The notes below the pieces were generated by a model, which saw only the letters and a program-made list of their open reading frames with translations, did no database searches and was not told the origin of the DNA. The position numbers and the translations under genes were made by a program. A stretch of 64,000 bases of DNA. It comes from Symbiodinium natans. Taxonomy: Eukaryota; Sar; Dinophyceae; Suessiales; Symbiodiniaceae. Positions 21,198-29,641 of this stretch are shown here, piece by piece. The stretch spans positions 149,235 through 213,234 of the forward strand of contig CAJNDS010002827.1 in assembly GCA_905221605.1 (NCBI GenBank). Direction: 5' to 3'. Numbering within the stretch: position 1 is the stretch's first letter; each line of letters begins with the position of its first letter.

Positions 21198-21950
21198 GCT
21201 GCTTAGCGTCTTTCTGCCAAACTAAATCGCTGGACACATACAGAAGTACCCCGATGCACTTTCTGTAGATCCCTGACCTGACATCGTCAAGGGGTGCCAG
21301 CTGTGTCCACAGCGGAAGGATTCCGCCTGTGGGCAAGGGACTGTCCTTAGGACGTTGCGCACAAACACCGAGCAACACAGCAAGACCTTCTACATGCTTC
21401 GGGTTGGGCATGATGGCGAGCACGTCATTCAATGCCCACTTGTGCTTCCTCTTCAAGAAGTTGATCTAATCAGCAGGCTGCTTCAAGAAGGAAATCGTGC
21501 ATCGGTACTTGGCCTTCACACACCCGCTAAGCCTTTGCATTGTTGGATCGGCTCCAACTGCGAAAAGGTCGTCAACATGGCACAGACTCCCGCCTCACCC
21601 GCCATAGCCCTCATCTGAACTCCCAAGAATGAAGAACAGGGCTGGAGATTCTACAAGCGGTTCAATGGCCAGCTTCTCTATCAAGTATGACTGGAATGCT
21701 TCAAACCAGTCCTTGGCACCTGAACGCTGACCTGGAAGGTTTCTAAGGAGTCTTAGTGCCTTTGCTCACCTCGCACCCAAATGGATACTATGGTGTCCAC
21801 GGCTTGCGGAACCGTGAGGTAGGCATCTGCGACATCTAAGGACAGCGCTGTCCAGTGCTCAGGCTGCCGTGCGGCAAGTGCACGCCAAAGCACTCTCGGG
21901 AGGTGCTGCACGTGATGGAAGTCTAGAAGGTTGTGACGGTTCCTGTACAA
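21100..21950 (-). pseudogene. C2 reverse transcriptase, frame-shifted
   Basis: 21950-21753 holds LSLDVADAYLTVPQ (the usual LDVxxAFL block). HVDDLFAVG (catalytic box) is readable near 21552-21580 in another frame. 21456-21100 holds the C-terminal RT region up to VLLYVSSDLVW. At least two frame changes. Confidence 0.7.
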
Positions 21951-22142
21951 GTTGTAGAATTGGCCGGCAACCGCCTGACCGAATACCTAGTGGTAGACGC
22001 TCGGGCGTTGCAGGAATGCCTTCAGCAGGCAATCTCACAGAAGAAGGGGCAAGTGCAATGTCATGTGGATTGTCCACGACATCTTCATTCTCAGTTGGTG
22101 GGTCGCCGGCTGCAACCTCACTCCCACTGCCCGGACCTTCCC

Positions 22143-23137
22143 CTATAACAGGCTTTGGTTGAAGTTGATTTCGGCTTGCTCCGCGTGTGACACATGCTTG
22201 TCAGGTGTGTCTCGCAGTGCTGTCACAAGGATGGGATCATACTCACATGTGGTGCGTCGGACAGATCTAGCAGCAACCGCAAGACGACCCGATGAAGTGC
22301 AAACAAGGTGACAATCAGAAACATCTGATTTGCCCAGCCACATGGCCCGAAGCCACCGTGGTTTGCCCTTTGTGGCAGTGTTCACGCGTGCCAGGACGCA
22401 CTCTGCGAAACGGACAAGTTTGCCTCCATATGGGGACGCATGCACTCTCTCCCACGGCGTTAGGTTTTGCGTGACACCAAACGCTGGAGAGTCCAGCTGG
22501 CGTGGCGCCAGCACCAGTGATGCAGCGGGTCGAACGTCTTGAGGGATTTTCAATCGATCCTCAAGCTCAGCCAACATGGTCCCTGTTAGCTGTCGGATGC
22601 GTTCGATGGCACCCTCAGCGTGGTTGCCTTGGTGCTCTCCAACAGGGTTTGTTCGATATGAGTTTCCATACCGATATGGTGCCTGAGGGCCTGGACAGCA
22701 TTTGCAAGTGCAGCGCATGACGCCTCGGGGTCAGCACGCAAGGTGATTTTCCTGTGTCCAAGGTACGACAGCAGCTTGGTCAGTTCAACTGCCATGTCGT
22801 TGCGACAAGCGGTCCTGCCCTTGTTTGGCACCGGCCACGCTTGCAACCACTTGGTCTGCGTATCGTGCGCAACCAAGCAACACAGCTTTTCACCCCCATC
22901 AACGTTGCTGGTGTATGCAAAATCGAAGCAAAGGACGGAACTTGACCGGCGGTCGTCAACCTTGACCTCACGCCTGTCCGACCTTGCACGAAAAGCTACG
23001 CAGCGCGCACACCACTCCTTGTAAGGTGTGTGAGTAAGGCAGCGCTGACGGTATACATCATCACTCGGTGCAGTGACATGCTTTTGCTCCACCGGCACTC
23101 GCTCCTTGCTGCTGCTGACTGGCCTGATGGGCAGCAA
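22143..23137 (-). pseudogene. C2 integrase in two frames
   Basis: 23137-22586: zinc-region remnant (HTPYKEWCARCVAFRARS), VLCFDFAYTS (first Asp), ITLRADPEAS (second Asp). 22718-22143: NHAEGAIERIRQLTGTML (Glu), then the C-terminal region with LTPWERVHASPYGGKLVRF. One frame change between them near 22590-22718. Confidence 0.75.
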
Positions 23138-23173
23138 CCAAGTCCTGACGAGTCAAATGATCTCGGATACGCT

Positions 23174-23467
23174 TCACACAGTGGACTTACCACCAGAACG
23201 ACCAAGCCAGAGCGACTGGGCACCTTGCCTCAAAACAGCAAGAGTCGAATCAAGGCTCAATGACACACCGTCAACGACGAGTGTCCCATCGTCATCTGCT
23301 GCGACCTCGTCACGCAGGGCTGCATCAACTTGCAGCTCGGCCCCTTGGTCGGGCGCGGCTGCCGCATGCTGTTGTGGCTCAGCCTGATCCATGTCATCAG
23401 GTTCTTCAGGAGGTGGTGGCAACACATTGGGTCTACTTGACTCGGCTGAGTCACTCGCAACAACCAA
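23174..23467 (-). pseudogene. C2 acidic spacer with weak SAP-like motif
   Basis: Acidic and Pro-rich (PPPPEEPDDMDQAEP), then SLSLDSTLAVLRQGAQSLWL, which parallels the SAP-like block of C1 (LSLQSTLSAIRAACKSAG). The frame can be read straight across the B insertion point into C3 with a Met-Leu-Gly junction. Confidence 0.45.
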
Positions 23468-23475
23468 CCCAAGCT

Positions 23476-23685
23476 CTTACCGCTTGTTCCAAACTGGGTT
23501 TGAACCCAAAAGCCCAAAGCAAAACCTGAAGAATCGCAGAGCACATACAGAAGCTGCGTGTCCCACACATTTTTCATCAGTGGGCGAGTCAATGATCGCA
23601 TTCTCGCATGTGCCGGTGCACACACCACGGTGCACATACATTGCACATGTGTCTCACCATACCCTATAGAACCTCAAGCCCCCTT
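23476..23685 (-). repeat. Element B terminal repeat B2
   Basis: 210 bp, seemingly identical to B1 at 24006-24215. It ends (minus strand) in GCGGTAAG, the inverse of the CTTAC that begins A1. Confidence 0.9.
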
Positions 23686-23797
23686 TGAGGGCGAGGCAAC
23701 TGTACATGCAACACTAGTGTGAATGCCGATAGCATACAGGGAGTTGAAGCCGCATCAGCGGGCCCTGTTTTGTCATGCCCTGGGTGGGCCGGGTGGG
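23686..23797 (-). other. Spacer between A2 and B2 of element B
   Basis: 112 bp without a second copy found in the window; it lies where the A2-B2 link of split-repeat elements is expected. Confidence 0.6.
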
Positions 23798-24006
23798 TCA
23801 AAATTTTTGCACTGAGCTGTGGAGCCAGCGCTGCAAACACAGATCTCCAGCAAGCGAAGTTCCGCAAATTGCTGTTCGTAAAATCAAGCATGACAAGCAA
23901 CAGAAACCTTTTGGGTTGCAAACCACGAACAAACGGCCCACACCGTTTTTCGAAGAGCCGATATGGAAGCAAGCGGTAAAACACCATTCGCTCGCGAACA
24001 GTAAGC
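23798..24006 (-). repeat. Element B internal repeat A2
   Basis: 209 bp matching 53301-53509 (A1) without a visible difference. It directly abuts B1. Confidence 0.9.
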
Positions 24007-24215
24007 TTACCGCTTGTTCCAAACTGGGTTTGAACCCAAAAGCCCAAAGCAAAACCTGAAGAATCGCAGAGCACATACAGAAGCTGCGTGTCCCACACAT
24101 TTTTCATCAGTGGGCGAGTCAATGATCGCATTCTCGCATGTGCCGGTGCACACACCACGGTGCACATACATTGCACATGTGTCTCACCATACCCTATAGA
24201 ACCTCAAGCCCCCTT
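24006..24215 (-). repeat. Element B internal repeat B1
   Basis: 210 bp, same as B2. It overlaps the last four codons and stop of the RNase H frame (stop at 24204-24206). Confidence 0.9.
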
Positions 24216-24327
24216 CTTAGCCGAAAGACCAAGGCAGATGGCATCCAGGTGCTCGGACACATCGGAACACGGAACACTTGTGCCACCCCACAGCAATTGC
24301 TGGGTCACCAGTCTTGACGGGTGGTCT
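24204..24327 (-). CDS. C-terminal end of element B RNase H, cut off by the LINE
   Basis: Read from the left target-duplication copy, the frame begins DHPSRLV and ends ICLGLSAKKGA before a TGA. It completes the RNase H frame that stops making sense at 36332, and corresponds to the end of element A's frame (APSRG ... LAKRIFELKRA). The 12-kb LINE lies between the two parts. Confidence 0.85.
24313..24327 (-). repeat. LINE target-site duplication, left copy
   Basis: CTTGACGGGTGGTCT (plus strand), identical to 36332-36346. It is directly followed on the plus strand by a T-run, i.e. the LINE A-tail. Confidence 0.9.
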
Positions 24328-24438
24328 TTTTTCATTCTAACGCGTTCACTGAGTCAGTGATTCGGCGGGCGCAACACACACAGTTGGTGTGGCCATTATG
24401 GCGCGCCGGACACCTACCGCCGTCCATGGCGGCGCGGA

Positions 24439-27400
24439 CTATTGCCGCGAAAAGAAAAGTATGTACCAGTTGCGATTTATATGCTGTACATCCCTAGCCG
24501 TGGCGTTGAATGGCATCCTACCATCATCTACCATCTGTAGGGCCGAAGTTGCGGCTCCTTTGTCAAAGGCCTCAGCAATCGTCTCCACCTCAGAAGAAGA
24601 ACTGCTCTGTGGTTTGAGACAGAAGCATCTATAGTGCCCAGTGTGTGGGGTGTCCCCTGTGTGTACAACTCCAGAGATGAGCCGATATTCGCTCGTGCTG
24701 AGTTGTTGGGTATGTCCGTCTTTGAAAAAGGGAACTCTGATGACTGGATTGATGGTGACCGGGCTGCGGACCTTCTTAATACGACCACCCTTTTCCTGAA
24801 AACGTAGAAGCTGTATACTGAGTATCACGGGAACGTCAGCCAGTGCGGTCACATATTCCTCGTTGCGAGGTCCCGGCTGTACGCTCCAGGAGTTCAGCGC
24901 CAGCTGTGTCGTGGTCTGACCTGTGCATGGTAGAGGGATCAGAGGCACCGCCGTGTTCCAAGCCCGGACTGTGGCCGGCTCCCGTTCACTAACTCCGGAA
25001 ACCCTGGACTCCCATCTGCCCAGCAAGATCCTAGGGACCCCGTCCTTTGTTAGATGTTGCAGAAGTTCTGCAGCATCATGCTGCTGGTGGAGGTCACGCC
25101 AGCCTTGCAGAAGCTGCATGCAGTCCTTTCTCCTGCTTAGTTGCTGGGGCTTGACACATTTGGTCAGCGCATTAAGCATGGGGCGTAGACATCCAAAGCC
25201 CGCTTTGTCCGGCGGCCTGACTTGACCAAACAGGTGCAGCAGTGCTTGGATCATGGAGTTGAGGTAGCAAAGGTTGGATGGGTTTTCAAGCACACAATGC
25301 TGATGTTGCATAGGGCATGGTGCATCAGTGACTTTTTCCCCCTGGCCCTCTGCCTTCTCCTGGCTATGGGATTTAGCGTCCGCCCCCTGTGCTGGCTGAC
25401 CTGTCCCCTTCAGCCATTCCCCTATGCTCCGTGATCTCCTTGAACCAGGACCACTGTCGCTAGGCTTGGTGGGGATGTTGGGGCCGTGAGGCGGCTTCCC
25501 GGGGTAAATATTCTTTGCAAGATCACGGTGCAACACACCCTCAGGCAGACACTCCAAACCCAACTTGCCCTTACTAGTAAAAATACTTTGGCAAGAAGGC
25601 TTCATTGCCGTCTTGTCGCGTCGATGGCCCGCTGTAGGTCCTCTGGAAGTGGCTTGTGGCTTCTTTCCGGGCGGATCCTGGCTCCTATGAGCGCGGTGGC
25701 CGCTGTCTCCGTGAGAGCATGGAGTGCCTTGTTGATGTTGGGCCGTGCATCGGCGTCCAGGGAGACTGTCAGCACGAACGTCGTGGCTCCTGGCCTGTCC
25801 TCCTTGACTCCGCCTAGAGCATGGAAGCGCTGGATGACGTTGGGCTTGACGGCCTCTCGCATCAGCAGTTGAACTGCCTCCTTTGCATCCTGATGAGAGA
25901 GCAGGTTGCCCTCTCGGGGCTCCTGGAGTTTCTTGTCCGGATTCCATCTCGTGTACGACCACGCCATTGGTTCTGCTACGAGCATCTTCCTCTGAATGAG
26001 TGGCGCCTGTGCCGCCTTGTCTCCCTCCATCTTCGCAAGCCGAGCTTGCAGCTCCAGCAGGAGCGATCCCAGGAGAGCCTGGCGAAGGCTGCAGGTGCAC
26101 TTGTTCTGCTCTCGGCTCTCCTTCCAGGTGGCCGTGGTCTTGACCAGCTGAGGTATGATGCCCATCGCTCCAGAGTCCATCCAGAGGACCCAACTTCTGT
26201 CGGCCTCCAGTAGTTGCAGCGCCATGGCGTGCTGGCTGACATACTTGGTTAGAACTTGCACTTGCTTTGCCAGCTGCTGGTTTGGGGCCGGGATCGGCTC
26301 CCTTTTTGCTTTGCCTGGGCCTTTGCCCTCCCTGCGACGGAATTTCCGCCCCTCGCCGTTCTCCTCCTCGGTCGGCCTGTCCCTCATTATGAGTTCCATC
26401 GGGCTGTGCTGCCCCCACATGTTCGCCACTTCCTGCAGTGCTTGGTCGTCCATGGCGCGACAGAAATGCGATTTGCAAGAGTGGCAGGCACTTTTGAGCG
26501 TGAACCCTCGGGGTTTTGTGGTAGGTTACTCCGCAATGCCGGCATGGTCTAGCTAGCGGTAAACCGTGTACCAGCTCTGCAAATCCCTCAGCTCGCTTCC
26601 AGGCCTCCTTGTGCTGGTTGGCACAGTGTCGCCTCCAGTCCTGTTGATTCGTCAATCGCTGAAGGCAAAGTCCACAGTGCCGTGTCAGCATGTCAATGAC
26701 CTCGCTGTCTCCTGCCTCCATTTTGCCCTGCCTGTGCACGTCGGGGTTGAGTTGCCTGGCAAGGAACTCATCAGTGATGCAAGTTCTCACATCCCTGGCG
26801 ACGGGGGCCGTGTCCGGCGCCCCAACCTTATGCCATGCTGTGGCTAAGGCTGTTTGGAAAATAACCGTGCAGCTCCGAGTGTGCCTGTCGGGTTGGTACA
26901 CCATGACCTCACAAAGGTCGCAGACACTGTCACGGGTGAGGTGAGATTTATACATCGCACACTCAGTGTCCAGGTTGCCAATACTTGCATGCCATATGTG
27001 TGAGTGCATTCTCTTGATGTGCTCCTTAACCGAGCCTCCCTTAGCGATCCATTGTCCGCAGAAGCCACAGTGCTGGATGAGACTCCTAGCGTGATCTCTG
27101 ACGATCTGCAGCTTAGAGTCCGACTGCAGTAGTTGCTTCGCCACTTCAGGTCTACGCAGCAACGGGATCGTCGGCTCCTTCTGGGCAGGCTGTACCGGTT
27201 GTTGCCGAGCGATGGTGCTCGAGGGATGGGTGTCTTCATGTATGCGTGGGTCCCTGTCTGATTGACCCCTAGGGGGGGTAGCGATGTCCTGCTGTTCGGC
27301 CTCCCGAGTGGGGCCGGGTGGCATCTGCCAGCCACAAACGTTGTTGAGGATGTGATTCCTCAGCGCGTCCCATGAACCCGTCCTAAGACCACAATGAATG

Positions 27401-29613
27401 CACTGTGGCATGCCACCAGCAGAGTGATCCTGTTGTTGATACATGTCATCATCATGCCGGCGCGAGCTCACATACACCTTGTGGACCCTCCCCCTGTGCT
27501 GTCTCATTGTTTTGTTTGATGGGAAGTACACTCCGCAGACTGGGCAGGCCACCGGCTGCGATTGTTGCGCGGGCACCGGGATCAGCCTGGAGTCGGGCTC
27601 CGCATCGATGTTTTCTGTGTGGAAGATGAGGTATTGCTGTAGCATACTTTCCCAATACTGGAGAGTTTGTGGCTGGTTGATGATGCTCGCTTCTGCAACC
27701 CGAAGCTTATCAAGTTTATGCCGAATCCGTTGCACAGTGGCATCTATAGGATCCTGAACCCCTAATCTTTGCCGAAGTTGCTTGTTAGTCTCATGCGAGA
27801 TGTGGGCAGGTGAGTCCGCAACGGCTCTTAGTTGACGATAGAACCAACCCCTGAGGAGTGCCACCGCCTTGGCAGAGGGCGCGAAAGCGATGAGGCCAAA
27901 TGTAGCACTCGATGCAGCACAGGCCTGCCAGATGCGTACTCTATGCGCTAGGCCGAAGACTTTCCTGGACCTGGTCGCCTTTTTGATTTTGCCAGTTCTC
28001 TTGTTAGCTTCAGCAATACGGTAGCCTACCACTTTGTGCGCTTCCGTTTGGAGGGAAAGGTGCGTCCCTAGGTATGTAGTGTAGCAGGCAATGGGGATTA
28101 GCGCCTCGCTCCCATCAGGGTGTCGCGCCCGCCACCATTTTTTCCCGTCCTTATACACTACATAGTCCTTGAGCGCACGTCTGGCCCCAGGTCCGCAAAC
28201 TTTTAGGAGCAGGACTGTTTTGGTAAGGTTAACCAAAAGCCCCATGTCCTGCATGACCCCCAGAAGTTTGTTAATGAAACTGCTAAGTTGGGCAATGTCC
28301 GTGGAGTTTTCAATGAGCCATTGCACTAAGGTATCGTCGGCAAAAGTGGTTGCTTGTCTGTGGGGGCCTGAGAGGGCATCCCCCAGCCGCTCCAGCAAAA
28401 GGGTCGATATTGCCACCCAAAGCATGGGGGCGATCTTACATCCTTGGCGGATGCCTCGCGTTGTACCCACTGTGCTTTGTTCCTGATCACTGATGATGTG
28501 ATACCGTGATGTGTCTAGGAGGGAGATAATCTCGGCCGTCATGCTTTCTCCCGCACCAAGGTCTTTTAGCGACTGGGCTAGTGCTTGACGGTTAACTCTG
28601 TCAAATGCCTGTTTGAGGTCAAGGCTGAGGATGGCTCCCCCGACGCAGAGTTTTGTGTTGTCCGGATTTTCCTCCCTGTCCCTTTGGGCGAATTTGCTGC
28701 TGTTTCCTCGTCCGTAACACCTTTTGAAGTTGTCAATCCACACCTGCACTCTAGCCAAGGCATCGTACAAATCCCTCCCCGGCTGATAGGCAAACTGCGG
28801 CACCCTGCGCAGCTGGGGCCGAATCAGCTCATAGAGTCTGATTTTGAGAAGCCCTGCAAGGGCTTTGGCATCAGGAGACATGAGGCCTATTGGCCTGAGC
28901 GATGAGGGCTCGCATGGATCTTTGCCCGGCTTTGGGAGCCAGACTATCCACGCGTCGGTCCACTGAAGAGGGAGTGTTATCCCTGGTTGGTGAGAATGCT
29001 GGTCAAAAGCCATCTTCAGCAGCCTCGCAACCTGTGGGGCCGCTAATCGCCATGCAGAAGCAGGAGCTACTCCTGGAGGGACGGCTTTCCCAATCTTGAT
29101 GGACTTCAGCTGCGATTCAATTTCCTCAACCGTGAAAACTAAGTTAAGACCTTGCTCCTCCCTAGCCGGCTGCTCTGTGTCCGGAGCGAAAAGATCTTCG
29201 CTATAGCTCACCAGGGCTTCGTGCTCCTGTTGGAGAGTGAGGAGTCGGCCGCTTGGGTCCTTAATCATGACCCGTTGTCTAGGTTGCCAGGGTGCTAATC
29301 TCCGAACAACCTGATACACGGTTCGTTGGTCCCCGTTATCAGCTGCCTGCTCAGCCTTTTGGAGTAGTTGGAGGATGTCTTCGCGCTTCTTTTCCTTGCA
29401 TTGTTTCTCAGCAATTTTGACTTGCTTCCGCAGGGCAACCGTAGCTTTCCATCCCCGAAAGAGTCTGGATAGGAAGTACCACCAGGGGTTGTTTTCCAGG
29501 TTTTCCCTTTCCGGCTCCCTTGGGGGCCGTACGGTGACGTACTCGGCCTCCCTTCGCTTCTGCCATAAGTGCTGCACAATGGGGTTGGGTGGAGGGTTGG
29601 GTTTCCTCTCCAA
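24439..29613 (-). CDS. LINE Pol: reverse transcriptase - zinc fingers - ubiquitin-specific protease
   Basis: 1724 codons without a stop. The annotated first codon is TTG; the frame extends upstream and is probably reached from the endonuclease frame by a +1 shift at TCT-TGA-C (29635-29641). RT, residues about 150-460: AWIVWLPKPGKD, LRPIGLMSPDAK, LSLDLKQAFDRVNR, GIRQGC, FADDT (about 428). Cys/His units near 689 (CPVCG), 738 (CIHCG), 849 (CGFCG), 900 (CDLCE), 981 (CGLCL) and 1021 (CRHCG). Residues about 1440-1722 match peptidase C19 (USP): ENPSNLCYLNSMIQALLHLF (Cys box), QQHDAAELLQHL (QQDAxEFL), VPVILSIQLLRF, YRLISGVVHTGDTPHTGHYR (His box), NWYILFFSR. Catalytic Cys and His are present. Residues about 1053-1337 are low complexity in this frame; the neighbouring frame codes better there. 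Confidence 0.85.
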   Translation of the reverse strand: MERKPNPPPNPIVQHLWQKRREAEYVTVRPPREPERENLENNPWWYFLSRLFRGWKATVALRKQVKIAEKQCKEKKREDILQLLQKAEQAADNGDQRTVYQVVRRLAPWQPRQRVMIKDPSGRLLTLQQEHEALVSYSEDLFAPDTEQPAREEQGLNLVFTVEEIESQLKSIKIGKAVPPGVAPASAWRLAAPQVARLLKMAFDQHSHQPGITLPLQWTDAWIVWLPKPGKDPCEPSSLRPIGLMSPDAKALAGLLKIRLYELIRPQLRRVPQFAYQPGRDLYDALARVQVWIDNFKRCYGRGNSSKFAQRDREENPDNTKLCVGGAILSLDLKQAFDRVNRQALAQSLKDLGAGESMTAEIISLLDTSRYHIISDQEQSTVGTTRGIRQGCKIAPMLWVAISTLLLERLGDALSGPHRQATTFADDTLVQWLIENSTDIAQLSSFINKLLGVMQDMGLLVNLTKTVLLLKVCGPGARRALKDYVVYKDGKKWWRARHPDGSEALIPIACYTTYLGTHLSLQTEAHKVVGYRIAEANKRTGKIKKATRSRKVFGLAHRVRIWQACAASSATFGLIAFAPSAKAVALLRGWFYRQLRAVADSPAHISHETNKQLRQRLGVQDPIDATVQRIRHKLDKLRVAEASIINQPQTLQYWESMLQQYLIFHTENIDAEPDSRLIPVPAQQSQPVACPVCGVYFPSNKTMRQHRGRVHKVYVSSRRHDDDMYQQQDHSAGGMPQCIHCGLRTGSWDALRNHILNNVCGWQMPPGPTREAEQQDIATPPRGQSDRDPRIHEDTHPSSTIARQQPVQPAQKEPTIPLLRRPEVAKQLLQSDSKLQIVRDHARSLIQHCGFCGQWIAKGGSVKEHIKRMHSHIWHASIGNLDTECAMYKSHLTRDSVCDLCEVMVYQPDRHTRSCTVIFQTALATAWHKVGAPDTAPVARDVRTCITDEFLARQLNPDVHRQGKMEAGDSEVIDMLTRHCGLCLQRLTNQQDWRRHCANQHKEAWKRAEGFAELVHGLPLARPCRHCGVTYHKTPRVHAQKCLPLLQIAFLSRHGRPSTAGSGEHVGAAQPDGTHNEGQADRGGERRGAEIPSQGGQRPRQSKKGADPGPKPAAGKASASSNQVCQPARHGAATTGGRQKLGPLDGLWSDGHHTSAGQDHGHLEGEPRAEQVHLQPSPGSPGIAPAGAASSACEDGGRQGGTGATHSEEDARSRTNGVVVHEMESGQETPGAPRGQPALSSGCKGGSSTADARGRQAQRHPALPCSRRSQGGQARSHDVRADSLPGRRCTAQHQQGTPCSHGDSGHRAHRSQDPPGKKPQATSRGPTAGHRRDKTAMKPSCQSIFTSKGKLGLECLPEGVLHRDLAKNIYPGKPPHGPNIPTKPSDSGPGSRRSRSIGEWLKGTGQPAQGADAKSHSQEKAEGQGEKVTDAPCPMQHQHCVLENPSNLCYLNSMIQALLHLFGQVRPPDKAGFGCLRPMLNALTKCVKPQQLSRRKDCMQLLQGWRDLHQQHDAAELLQHLTKDGVPRILLGRWESRVSGVSEREPATVRAWNTAVPLIPLPCTGQTTTQLALNSWSVQPGPRNEEYVTALADVPVILSIQLLRFQEKGGRIKKVRSPVTINPVIRVPFFKDGHTQQLSTSEYRLISGVVHTGDTPHTGHYRCFCLKPQSSSSSEVETIAEAFDKGAATSALQMVDDGRMPFNATARDVQHINRNWYILFFSRQ
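25602..26453 (-). CDS. Alternative-frame segment inside LINE Pol
   Basis: 283 codons in another frame, entirely inside the 1724-codon ORF. Its composition is protein-like (EVANMWGQHSPMELIM, RSWVLWMDSGAMGIIPQLV, MAWSYTRWNPDKK, TTFVLTVSLDADARP), whereas the main frame here is Gly/Arg/Ser low complexity. The ancestral protein probably used this frame between the zinc fingers and the USP domain, with two compensating indels in this copy. A genuine overlapping gene is the alternative. No family recognised. Confidence 0.55.
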   Translation of the reverse strand: MDDQALQEVANMWGQHSPMELIMRDRPTEEENGEGRKFRRREGKGPGKAKREPIPAPNQQLAKQVQVLTKYVSQHAMALQLLEADRSWVLWMDSGAMGIIPQLVKTTATWKESREQNKCTCSLRQALLGSLLLELQARLAKMEGDKAAQAPLIQRKMLVAEPMAWSYTRWNPDKKLQEPREGNLLSHQDAKEAVQLLMREAVKPNVIQRFHALGGVKEDRPGATTFVLTVSLDADARPNINKALHALTETAATALIGARIRPERSHKPLPEDLQRAIDATRRQ

Positions 29614-29634
29614 TGGGTAGTGGTTCTGACAAGT

Positions 29635-29641
29635 GTCAAGA
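29635..29641 (-). promoter_or_regulatory. Candidate +1 frameshift site between LINE endonuclease and RT
   Basis: The endonuclease frame ends TCT-TGA-C. Skipping one base gives GAC and enters the RT frame, which is open across the site. Compare the bacterial RF2 site CTT-TGA-C. It may equally be a one-base deletion. Confidence 0.4.

Larger units (their letters stand above)
20736..23475 (-). mobile_element. 3' part of a Copia-class element (C2), split by element B
   Basis: Minus-strand order: spacer with SAP-like motif, integrase, RT, RNase H. Its 5' edge coincides with the end of element B (23476), and the matching 5' half with protease and pre-integrase region lies on the far side of B at 53510-54245 (C3). 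RNase H is truncated at 20736-20770. Confidence 0.75.

Noticed and set aside
23476..24215. Short LTR-like element (TRIM) with 210-bp direct repeats
   Set aside because: At first it looked like a 740-bp TRIM, but the repeats are B1 and B2 of element B: B1 touches the RNase H stop and the piece between matches A1 at the far end.
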